From assembly GCA_964195005.1 (NCBI GenBank), contig CAXMOO010000048.1, positions 1 to 31,909 of the forward strand: a stretch of 31,909 nt of DNA, in the 5' to 3' direction. A program made the position numbers and the translations under genes. Origin of the DNA: JAUXLW01 sp964195005. Lineage in GTDB: Bacteria; Actinomycetota; Acidimicrobiia; Spongiisociales; SHLN01. Position 1 is the first letter of the stretch. Every line of letters starts with the position of its first letter. The notes beneath the pieces were generated by a model that was not told the DNA's origin, ran no database searches, and saw only the letters and a program-made list of their open reading frames with translations. Positions 1-6,529 of the stretch are shown one piece after another.

Positions 1-1
1 C

Positions 2-304
2 AACGCCGCCAAGTTCACGCAGGAAGGGAGCATCACGCTCAAGGCTCGTCGGATATCAAGAGAAGGGAAACCGTGGATCTCCATGGCCGTGACCGACACG
101 GGTATCGGCATTCCGAAAGACAAGCTGGGCCTCGTGTTCGAAGAGTTTTCCCAGGTCGACGAGTCGACAACGCGCGACTTCGGTGGGACCGGCCTAGGTC
201 TGGCCTTGACCCGCCAAATATGCCAGATGATGGGGGGCGAGATCAGCTTGGAAAGTGAGGTCGGCGTAGGATCGACCTTTACGATCATATTGCCGGCTGC
301 CTGA
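2..304 (+). CDS. Histidine kinase, C-terminal ATPase domain (5' truncated by window)
   Basis: Only the last 100 codons lie in the window; the frame is open to the left edge. The residues form the catalytic ATP-binding (HATPase_c) domain of a sensor histidine kinase: N-box NAAKFT at the very start, G1 box DTGIGIP, F-box-like FEEFSQVD, and G2 box GGTGLGLAL, ending in a typical GSTFTIILP strand. These are the canonical nucleotide-binding motifs, so the kinase domain looks active. The protein ends directly after this domain, so no receiver is fused at its C-terminus. A single-domain receiver starts 40 bp downstream and a cyclase with a receiver follows, so this kinase is the obvious candidate phosphodonor for both (inference). 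Its sensor part and cell location cannot be seen. Confidence 0.93.
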   Translation, partial: NAAKFTQEGSITLKARRISREGKPWISMAVTDTGIGIPKDKLGLVFEEFSQVDESTTRDFGGTGLGLALTRQICQMMGGEISLESEVGVGSTFTIILPAA

Positions 305-344
305 GCGGCGGTGACCGCTTGCACAAATACGGAAACGAGATGGC

Positions 345-707
345 ATGAAGATCCTGCTGGTTGAGGACAACGAGATGAATCGTGACATGCTTTCCCGACG
401 TCTTATTAAACGCGGATATGACGTCGTCATGGCCGTTGACGGACAGCAGGGAGTGGATATGGCGTCATCCGAAGGCCCGGAACTCATACTGCTCGATATG
501 AGCCTGCCGGTCTTGGATGGGTGGGAGGCCGCCCGTCTCCTCAAATCGAATGCTGGAACAGCCTCGATTCCGATCATTGCTTTAACGGCACATGCCTTGG
601 CAGGAGACCGTGAAAAGAGCCTCGAAGCCGGTTGTGATGACTACGACACGAAACCGGTGGACTTCAAACGTCTTCTGGGCAAGATCGAGGCGCTCAGCCC
701 CGGTTAG
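345..707 (+). CDS. Single-domain response regulator (CheY/DivK-like receiver)
   Basis: This 120-residue protein is a receiver domain and nothing else. It has the acidic pair E7-D8 (VEDNEMNRD), the phospho-acceptor D51 in LILLDMSLP, the switch Thr T81 in IIALTAHA, and the conserved Lys K103 in DTKPVD. With no output domain it should act by protein-protein contact or as a phosphate shuttle. It starts 40 bp after the kinase gene and is probably cotranscribed with it. Its opening EDNEMNRD-LxRRL is nearly the same as that of the receiver in the cyclase downstream (DDNEMNRDILTRRL), so the two may be related by duplication or may share a kinase (inference). Confidence 0.93.
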   Translation: MKILLVEDNEMNRDMLSRRLIKRGYDVVMAVDGQQGVDMASSEGPELILLDMSLPVLDGWEAARLLKSNAGTASIPIIALTAHALAGDREKSLEAGCDDYDTKPVDFKRLLGKIEALSPG

Positions 708-855
708 GCATTATCCAACCAGCCGGTGGCGGCGATCTGGATGGTCGGCAAGACGGGCAGAGTTACCATCTTTACGCGTGACTCGGTGAGCAAGCTCAAG
801 GGTTCGGTCACCGCTTGTGACATTTGATGTTGAAGCCGACGCGAAAGGGCATTAC

Positions 856-2439
856 ATGACCGATGATCGAGGTGCCCGTGAAGCCTTTCTTGTCGCCAAA
901 CGCCATGAGCTGCGTACGCCGATCAATGCGATCATCGGATACAGCGAAATGCTTCTCGAGGACGCCGAAGATACCGAAGATCGAGAACGGGTCTCCGATC
1001 TCAAGAAGATCCTTCAGGCGGGCCGGTCCCTCTTGCGAAAGGTGAACGACTTCCTGGATCCAGAGCTGTTCGACTCGGGCGAGGTCGATCTTTCCGATAT
1101 GGAAGCATTCGGAGAGCGTATACATCTTGAGCTCCGCAACGACACAAACACTGTGATCGGATACAGCGAGATGCTCATCGATGAGGCTGAGCGCGATGAA
1201 GAGGAGACCGTCTCCGACCTGTCGAGAATCAGGGATTCAGCGAGCCGAATTGTCGAGCTCATCGGCGAGATCGTCGGGTCCGCCGAGGTCATGTCTGGGG
1301 CTGTGGAGTTCGACGCCGCTTCCGATTCCGCCTCGGAGATGGACGGTGCTGCCGCGACACTGCAGTATCTGGATGCACCAGGTCTTGAATCCGCCGACGA
1401 CCCGGGCCGGATCCTCGTCGTTGATGACAACGAGATGAATCGCGACATACTGACGCGGCGACTACAGCGTCAAGGCCACACCGTAGATGTCGCATCCAAC
1501 GGCCGTGTAGGCCTGGAGCGACTTCATGGGGAGCAATTCGATCTCGTTCTCCTTGACATCCTGATGCCGGAGCTCGACGGCTTTCAAGTCCTGGAGCGGA
1601 TGAAAGCCGACCACAAGCTTCGCAACGTACCCGTGATTGTTCTATCGGCGCTAGACAACCTCGAAAGCATTGTGCGCTGCATCGAGATGGGGGCAGAGGA
1701 CTACGTCTCCAAACCGTTCAATGCGGTGGTACTTCGAGCGCGTGTATCTGCCTCCCTGGAGAAGAAACGGCTGCGGGACCGCGAACAGGAGTACCTTCGG
1801 GAGCTGGCCATCGAGCGCGAGAAGTCGGAGAGTCTGCTTCTCAACGTGCTACCAGCGCCGATTGCTGAACGCCTCAAGCGGGGCGAGCGCACCATCGCCG
1901 ACCAATTCACGGAGGTCACCATTCTCTTCTCTGACGTGGTCGGCTTCACCGCTATGTCATCCCGGATCACGCCCGCTCAGTTGGTAGACCGCCTCGGCGA
2001 CATCTTCCAGCGCTTCGACGCCGTCGCCGCGGATTGTGGTGTGGAGAAGATCAAGACGATCGGCGACGCGTACTTTGCTGTCGCGGGCGTGCCTGAGGCG
2101 AAATCCGATCACGCGGAACGCGTCGTCGAGCTGGCCTTGGGCATGCGACGTGCTCTCCAGCGGTACAACTCCCGAGCCGACGATAGCCTCGAGATCAGGA
2201 TTGGAATCAACACAGGACCGGTGGTGGCAGGCGTGATCGGTACCACCAAGTTTGCCTACGACCTCTGGGGAGACGCCGTCAATGTCGCCAGTCGGATGGA
2301 ATCCACCGGCGTTCCCGGTCGAATTCAAGTGTCACCATCGACCTATGCAAAGCTGCGCGAGAAGTATGAGTTCGAAAGTCGGGGTGAAATCGAAGTCAAA
2401 GGCATAGGCATGATGCAAACCTACCTCCTGGTCGAATGA
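856..2439 (+). CDS. Adenylate cyclase with tandem HisKA-like segments and receiver domain
   Basis: This is a class III nucleotide cyclase of 527 residues from the ATG at 856, which has AAAGGG about 7 nt upstream; an in-frame GTG at 817 would add 13 residues but has no well-placed ribosome site. Numbers below count from 817. Domain order: H-box-like segment HELRTPINAIIGYSEML (His30); a degenerate second copy ending TNTVIGYSEML, where the His position is Leu; a receiver with D203-D204 and acceptor D247; a charged coiled coil ending NVLPAPIAERLK; and the cyclase domain. The catalytic set is complete: metal Asp D373 (FSDVVGFT) and D417 (TIGDAY), ATP-selecting K413 and D482 (YDLWGD), transition-state N489 and R493. 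Lys plus Asp points to ATP, so cAMP is the likely product. There is no HATPase_c domain, so any phosphate must come from another kinase. No membrane segment is seen, so it is probably cytosolic. Confidence 0.92.
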   Translation: MTDDRGAREAFLVAKRHELRTPINAIIGYSEMLLEDAEDTEDRERVSDLKKILQAGRSLLRKVNDFLDPELFDSGEVDLSDMEAFGERIHLELRNDTNTVIGYSEMLIDEAERDEEETVSDLSRIRDSASRIVELIGEIVGSAEVMSGAVEFDAASDSASEMDGAAATLQYLDAPGLESADDPGRILVVDDNEMNRDILTRRLQRQGHTVDVASNGRVGLERLHGEQFDLVLLDILMPELDGFQVLERMKADHKLRNVPVIVLSALDNLESIVRCIEMGAEDYVSKPFNAVVLRARVSASLEKKRLRDREQEYLRELAIEREKSESLLLNVLPAPIAERLKRGERTIADQFTEVTILFSDVVGFTAMSSRITPAQLVDRLGDIFQRFDAVAADCGVEKIKTIGDAYFAVAGVPEAKSDHAERVVELALGMRRALQRYNSRADDSLEIRIGINTGPVVAGVIGTTKFAYDLWGDAVNVASRMESTGVPGRIQVSPSTYAKLREKYEFESRGEIEVKGIGMMQTYLLVE

Positions 2440-2633
2440 CAGTGCCACGGCGGAGAGAGCTCGTCCTGACCCCTTTGCGAGTCCTGGTGGGCGCCCGCTT
2501 TCCCTCCCACGCGCTGAGGTCGAAAAGGCTCAACGTGCACTGGCGCAGGAGCATCTGGGTTTCTGACGGTCCAGGCGCCTGGCGTGAGGCTTGGTACAGC
2601 CCTGAACCCTCCTCGGGGAACCGTGAGGTTGCC

Positions 2634-2639
2634 TACAAT
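2634..2639 (+). promoter_or_regulatory. Possible -10 element for tRNA-Arg
   Basis: TACAAT ends 10 bases before the first base of the tRNA, where a -10 element would start transcription almost at the mature 5' end. I see no good -35 hexamer at the right distance. The rest of 2440-2633, between the cyclase stop and the tRNA, shows no convincing gene. Confidence 0.4.
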
Positions 2640-2648
2640 CGGCGGGTT

Positions 2649-2720
2649 GCCCTCGTAGCTCAGGGGATAGAGCACTGGCCTCCGGAGCCGGGTGCGTAGG
2701 TTCGAATCCTACCGAGGGCG
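2649..2720 (+). tRNA. tRNA-Arg (anticodon CCG)
   Basis: A full cloverleaf can be drawn. The acceptor stem is GCCCTCG (2649-2655) with CGAGGGC (2713-2719) and discriminator G2720. The D stem is GCTC/GAGC. The anticodon stem is CTGGC/GCCGG with loop CTCCGGA and anticodon CCG, reading CGG (Arg). The variable loop has 4 bases. The T stem is GTAGG/CCTAC with loop TTCGAAT. No CCA is encoded. It stands alone between the cyclase gene and a membrane protein gene, and a damaged copy of its 3' end lies about 109 bp downstream. Confidence 0.96.
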
Positions 2721-2740
2721 CTTCAAGGTGATCCGGGTTG

Positions 2741-2777
2741 AGGTTGGCACCCGGCTCCGGGGAGCCGACCTACTTTT
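2741..2777 (+). terminator. Terminator-like hairpin after tRNA-Arg
   Basis: GGTTGGC (2742-2748) pairs with GCCGACC (2764-2770) with one G-T wobble. An A-T pair extends the base, and an inner CCCG/CGGG helix closes a four-base loop. TACTTTT follows at once. This fits an intrinsic terminator for the tRNA transcript, though the T tract is short. The 5' arm and loop are also exactly complementary to the anticodon arm of the tRNA upstream (13 bases). Confidence 0.55.
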
Positions 2778-2804
2778 GGCTCTTCGCCTGACGGCTCATC
2801 GGAG

Positions 2805-2831
2805 GTAGGTTCGAATCCTGACCGAGGGCGC
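2805..2831 (+). repeat. Damaged direct repeat of the tRNA-Arg 3' end (att-like)
   Basis: Bases 2805-2831 repeat 2696-2721, the T arm and 3' acceptor strand of tRNA-Arg plus the next base, with a single inserted G as the only difference. Integrases that use tRNA genes leave exactly such 3'-end duplications. The 83 bases between the copies contain no gene, so if this is an attachment scar the element has gone. A decayed tandem tRNA is the alternative, but no 5' half is visible. Confidence 0.6.
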
Positions 2832-2848
2832 TAGATCTGACTGTTCGT

Positions 2849-2867
2849 CACTTGACGTACTCAAGTG
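2849..2867. repeat. 7-bp inverted repeat upstream of the zinc-ribbon membrane protein
   Basis: CACTTGA and TCAAGTG form perfect arms around a five-base centre CGTAC. It lies 49 bp before the ATG at 2916 and could be an operator. No T tract follows, so a terminator is less likely. TTGACG within it resembles a -35, but no matching -10 at the usual distance is clear. Apart from this, 2832-2915 holds nothing I recognise. Confidence 0.35.
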
Positions 2868-2915
2868 GGCTTACGCCTCTACAAGGCCAGTGGACAGGCC
2901 GATAGATTCATCAAT

Positions 2916-3572
2916 ATGAGTTGGGTACGCATTCTGCGCGGTGTCGTCCTGGCTTCGATCGCCCTGGGCGCCTTGCTCGGCGTGGTGGTTCTGCTCGGGG
3001 CCGACATCGGCGATCCCGGATGGAAAGTCATCACGACGTCGTTCCTGATCACCGGCGCTGCTCTGGTCGCCATGCCGTCGGTGGCAGCTTGGGAGCGGGA
3101 GCGGCTTGGTCGCCTGCCCCTGGCAGGCGTCGCGGCCGCGGTTGTCGGCTTCGCCTGGATGATCGTCGGCATCTGGTTTGAGTTCGACGCCGATTTCTTG
3201 TGGAAAATCCCGGCCACACTGATCATCGCGGGCATAGCTATCGCCGGTGTGGCCTTGATGGAGTTCGCTCGCCTCGAGCCCCGCCAGCAGTGGCTGCTAA
3301 CTGCGGTTCGCTTCAGCATCGGCATCGTGGCGTTGGTTCTGGTAGTCGGAATCTGGGGGGAGATCAGCAATAGCGCTTTCTGGCGGGCGTTCGGAGTGGC
3401 TGTCGTTCTGATGACGGCCTTCGTGGCGGCGGTGCCGGTCTTGCACCGGTCCGCCAGGTCGGCAGGGATCGCCACCAGGTTCTGTCCTTTGTGCGGGGCG
3501 CCTCACGGGGTGCCGGGCGGTATCGCCACGGTGTGCCCTGAATGTGGTCGACGGTATCAGGTGGTGGTGTAA
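2916..3572 (+). CDS. Six-helix membrane protein with C-terminal zinc ribbon, unknown function
   Basis: I place the start at ATG 2916 (218 residues), which puts the first helix near the N-terminus. An in-frame upstream start at 2865 would add 17 polar residues and would run through an inverted repeat. Six hydrophobic segments are visible, for example GVVLASIALGALLGVVVLLG at the start and FGVAVVLMTAFVAAVPVL at the end. A short cytosolic or external tail follows with two CxxC knuckles, FCPLCGAP and VCPECGRRY, 16 residues apart, a classic zinc-ribbon spacing. I do not recognise the family. No clear ribosome site is visible before either start. It follows the tRNA region and precedes the XdhC pair on the same strand, with 79 bp between, so no functional link is implied. 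Confidence 0.8.
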   Translation: MSWVRILRGVVLASIALGALLGVVVLLGADIGDPGWKVITTSFLITGAALVAMPSVAAWERERLGRLPLAGVAAAVVGFAWMIVGIWFEFDADFLWKIPATLIIAGIAIAGVALMEFARLEPRQQWLLTAVRFSIGIVALVLVVGIWGEISNSAFWRAFGVAVVLMTAFVAAVPVLHRSARSAGIATRFCPLCGAPHGVPGGIATVCPECGRRYQVVV

Positions 3573-3651
3573 GACGCTCCGTGATCCGCCGCCTCGCCGG
3601 TAGGGGCGTGCCGGCTTCTAGAGTCAGACACGTGACAACCAGAAAGAGAAC

Positions 3652-3960
3652 ATGAAGGAAGCGCTCGATATCTTCCAGAACTGGCGGTCCCAGGGGAAGG
3701 ACGTTGCCGTCGCCACCGTCGTCCGCGTCCAGGGTTCGGCGCCCCGGCCCGAAGGAGCCAAGTTCCTGGTTTCTTCAGAAGGCGACATGGAAGGCTCGGT
3801 TTCCGGAGGCTGTGTCGAGAACGATGTTTTCCTGCATGCCCAGGAGGTACTGGCATCTGGAGAGCCCCGCCTGGTTACTTACGGAATCGCCGACGAGGAC
3901 GCGTTCGAGGTCGGCCTGGCATGCGGCGGGACGATTCAGGTTCTGATCGAGCAGTGGTGA
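3652..3960 (+). CDS. XdhC/CoxI family protein, N-terminal-domain subunit
   Basis: This 102-residue protein corresponds to the XdhC_CoxI domain: VATVVRVQGSAPRPEGAKFLV, then the signature GSVSGGCVENDV, and GLACGGTIQVLIE near the end. In proteins of this family the domain helps mature molybdenum hydroxylases such as xanthine dehydrogenase or CO dehydrogenase by handling the sulfurated molybdenum cofactor; the invariant Cys of SGGCVE is present. The Rossmann half is encoded separately by the next gene, whose GTG overlaps this stop codon (GTGA), so the two are translationally coupled and probably form one functional unit. No molybdenum enzyme gene lies in this window. The sequence AGAAAGAGA before the ATG serves as a fair ribosome site. 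Confidence 0.85.
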   Translation: MKEALDIFQNWRSQGKDVAVATVVRVQGSAPRPEGAKFLVSSEGDMEGSVSGGCVENDVFLHAQEVLASGEPRLVTYGIADEDAFEVGLACGGTIQVLIEQW

Positions 3961-4742
3961 TTGAGGCTATTGCCGGGCTAGTTGCCGACGAGCGGCTTGG
4001 GGCCGTAGCCACGATCGTCAGCGGGCCGGGTCTCGGCGGCAAAGCTGTCCTCGACTTCGAGAAACGCTACATAGCCGGGGAGTTGCCAGAAGACCTCGCC
4101 GACGATGTCGCCGCCGACGCCAAGGCGCTGATGGAGCACGAACAGAACCGCACGCTTGCTTATGGCGACGCAGAGGTGTTCATCGAAACCGTGGCACCTC
4201 TGCCCCACCTTGTTGTGTTCGGAGCTGTTCACGTCGCTCAGCCGCTATCGACCATGGCACGCCAGCTCGGGTTTCACGTCACCATCAGCGATGCTCGCCC
4301 GGCGTTCACCACAAGCGAGAGGTTTCCAGATGCTGATCGCGTGCTGGTTGGTTGGCCCGATGAGCTGAAAGACGAGATCCAGCTGGATCGCCGCACCTAT
4401 GTGGTTCTGCTGAGTCACGACGCACGTTTTGAAGATCCAGTGCTGCCGTGGGTTCTGGATAGCCCGGTCAAGTACATCGGGGCCATGGGGTCGCGGCGAA
4501 CCTCGGCCAAAAGGGTCGAAAAGCTCAAGCGGCTGGGCTACTCCGATGAGCAAATCGGCCGCATCCACGGTCCGGTTGGTCTCGATATCGGTGCCGAACA
4601 GCCGGCCGAGACGGCGATATCGATCCTCGCCGAGATGATCCAGGTCCGGTACGGCTCCGGCACAGGCGAATCTCTACGGGGAATGGCTCGCCGCATCCAC
4701 GCCCAGCGCACCGACGACAAGGGTGACGGCGCCGACACGTAG
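3957..4742 (+). CDS. XdhC family protein with Rossmann C-terminal domain
   Basis: The likely start is GTG 3957, overlapping the previous TGA by four bases (261 residues); an in-frame ATG at 3921 would overlap the first gene by 40 bases. The first third continues the XdhC fold (ATIVSGPGLGGKAV). A Rossmann-like XdhC_C domain follows: HLVVFGAVHVAQPL, DARPAF, RFPDADRVLVGWP, YIGAMGSRRTSAKR and HGPVGLDIGAEQPAETAISI, all family hallmarks. In the nucleotide loop the usual second Gly is Val (GAVHVA), which I have seen in other members. It should act with the 3652-3960 product in molybdenum-enzyme maturation; the target enzyme is not in view. argS starts 23 bp downstream. Confidence 0.87.
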   Translation: MIEAIAGLVADERLGAVATIVSGPGLGGKAVLDFEKRYIAGELPEDLADDVAADAKALMEHEQNRTLAYGDAEVFIETVAPLPHLVVFGAVHVAQPLSTMARQLGFHVTISDARPAFTTSERFPDADRVLVGWPDELKDEIQLDRRTYVVLLSHDARFEDPVLPWVLDSPVKYIGAMGSRRTSAKRVEKLKRLGYSDEQIGRIHGPVGLDIGAEQPAETAISILAEMIQVRYGSGTGESLRGMARRIHAQRTDDKGDGADT

Positions 4743-4765
4743 GAGTCCGCACCTATTCTGCTCAC

Positions 4766-6529
4766 ATGTCGCTGATCACCGATCTGTCGGAGCGTTTCGC
4801 AGTTGCCTTCGAAAAGCTCGGCCTCGATCCTTCACTGGGAACAGTGACCGTGTCCGATCGCAGCGATCTGGCCCAGTTTCAATGCAACGGAGCGCTGGCC
4901 GCCGCTAAGGCGGCCGGGAGGGCGTCCCGCGATATTGCCGAGGACGTTGTGGGCGTGGCCGCCGATCCAGATGTCTTCTCGGAGCTGAGTGTGGCCGGGG
5001 CCGGATTCATCAACATCAAGCTGACCGACCAATTTCTCGGACAGAGGCTGGCTTCTGTGGCCGCAGACGGTCGTTTCGGTGCTCAACGCCACACCGGCAA
5101 TGGCAAAGTGCTCGTCGATTTCGGAGGACCAAACGTCGCCAAAGCCATGCATGTTGGCCATCTGCGCGCGTCCCTGATTGGCGATTCGCTGCAAAAGATC
5201 TTTCGCTGGGCGGGCTATGACGTGATTTCCGATATCCACATCGGGGATTGGGGTACCCAGATGGGCCAGCTGCTGATTGAGGTAGAGCGGCGCTTCCCGG
5301 ATGTTCCATATTTTAATGCTGGCTACAACGGGCCGTATCCGGAGGAGTCACCGGTGACTCTCGACGATCTACAGGAGATGTATCCGGTGGTTGCCGCCCG
5401 CACCGACGAGGACCCGGAAGAACGGGACCGGGCTCGCCAGGCTACGCTCGAGCTGCAACAGGGCAGAGCCGGTTATCTGGCGCTCTGGCAGCATTTCTGG
5501 AACGTCTCCCACGAAGCCCAGCAGGCAGATTTCGAGAAACTCGGCATCAGGTTCGACCTCTGGTACGGGGAGAGCACCGTTCATGATCGGGTTGCTCCCA
5601 TGCTGGAGGAACTGGCAGCGGCGGGGACGATCGCCGAAGACGACGGGGCCCAGATCATGGTGGTGGCGGAGGAGGGCGACACGAAGGAGATCCCCCCGCT
5701 GCTGTTGACCAAGTCCGACGGTGGCTACCTCTACGGCACCACCGACCTGGCGACAGTGGATCATCGTGTTGAAATGGGCGTTGGGCTCGCTCTGTACGTA
5801 GTGGATGCCCGTCAGGCCCTGCACTTCGAGCAAGTGTTCCGGGCCGCCCACAAGTCGGGTATCGCTCCGCCGGAGATGATTCTCGAGCACGTTCCGTTCG
5901 GGACCATGAACGGCCCGGACGGTAAGCCTTTCAAGACTCGGGAAGGCGGGGTGCTCAAGCTCGATGACCTGATCGGCATGGTGACCGATGCTGCCTATCA
6001 GAGGCTGGAGGAAGCCGAGCTTGCCACCGACTACGACGAAGATGAGCGGCGGGAGATCAGTCGGCAGGTTGGTTTGGCTGCGCTGAAATACGGGGATCTT
6101 TCTAACCATCGCACTTCCAACTATGTGTTCGACCTCGACCGATTCACGTCTTTCGAAGGCAAGACCGGGCCCTACCTGCAGTACGGGGCGGTGCGCATCA
6201 AGTCGATTCTCCGCAGGGCCGCTGAGCGAGATCTGGCTCCCGGCGAGATCCTGGCACCGGCCAACGACGCTGAGCGGCAACTAATGCTTGTCGTGACCCG
6301 CTTTCCGGAAGTTCTCCACCGCTCAGTCGAGTTCCGGGCTCCCAACTATCTAGCCGAGTATGCCTACGACATGGTTGTCGCGTTCAATCGCTTCTACGAG
6401 GCGTGCCACATTCTTCGCGAGGAGGACGCGGGCAGACAGGCATCGTGGCTTCGTCTGGTGGAGGTCACCCTGGGTTTGCTCACGCTGTTGCTCGAGCTTC
6501 TCGGCATCGACGTGCCTGAGCGCATGTGA
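4766..6529 (+). CDS. argS: Arginyl-tRNA synthetase
   Basis: A class I aminoacyl-tRNA synthetase of 587 residues, normal for the family, which charges tRNA-Arg. Seen: an N-terminal Add1-like tRNA-recognition domain (about 1-110), the HIGH signature as HVGH at 129-132 in AKAMHVGHLRAS, IGDWGTQMGQL, FKTREGGVLKLDDLI in place of a KMSKS loop as in many ArgRS, and a C-terminal DALR anticodon-binding domain starting near YLQYGAVRIKSILR and ending LELLGIDVPERM. It opens the block argS-lysA-hom-thrC, the order known from M. tuberculosis. The next gene, lysA, starts inside its last codons (GTGA overlap), so the two are coupled. No strong ribosome site is seen before the ATG. Confidence 0.98.
   Translation: MSLITDLSERFAVAFEKLGLDPSLGTVTVSDRSDLAQFQCNGALAAAKAAGRASRDIAEDVVGVAADPDVFSELSVAGAGFINIKLTDQFLGQRLASVAADGRFGAQRHTGNGKVLVDFGGPNVAKAMHVGHLRASLIGDSLQKIFRWAGYDVISDIHIGDWGTQMGQLLIEVERRFPDVPYFNAGYNGPYPEESPVTLDDLQEMYPVVAARTDEDPEERDRARQATLELQQGRAGYLALWQHFWNVSHEAQQADFEKLGIRFDLWYGESTVHDRVAPMLEELAAAGTIAEDDGAQIMVVAEEGDTKEIPPLLLTKSDGGYLYGTTDLATVDHRVEMGVGLALYVVDARQALHFEQVFRAAHKSGIAPPEMILEHVPFGTMNGPDGKPFKTREGGVLKLDDLIGMVTDAAYQRLEEAELATDYDEDERREISRQVGLAALKYGDLSNHRTSNYVFDLDRFTSFEGKTGPYLQYGAVRIKSILRRAAERDLAPGEILAPANDAERQLMLVVTRFPEVLHRSVEFRAPNYLAEYAYDMVVAFNRFYEACHILREEDAGRQASWLRLVEVTLGLLTLLLELLGIDVPERM

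Noticed and set aside
305..822. Similar bases GGTGACCGCTTG and GGTCACCGCTTG before the receiver and the cyclase genes
   Set aside because: Only a short imperfect match between two spacers; no structure or binding site could be defined.
2436..2699. 87-residue frame on the plus strand
   Set aside because: It runs into the tRNA-Arg gene and overlaps the cyclase stop; no motif is seen.
4206..4226. Val in place of Gly in the nucleotide loop of XdhC (GAVHVA)
   Set aside because: I have seen this variant in other XdhC proteins, so it is not evidence of a dead domain.
5369..6280. 303-residue minus-strand frame
   Set aside because: It is antisense to argS, which is unmistakable, and shows no domain.
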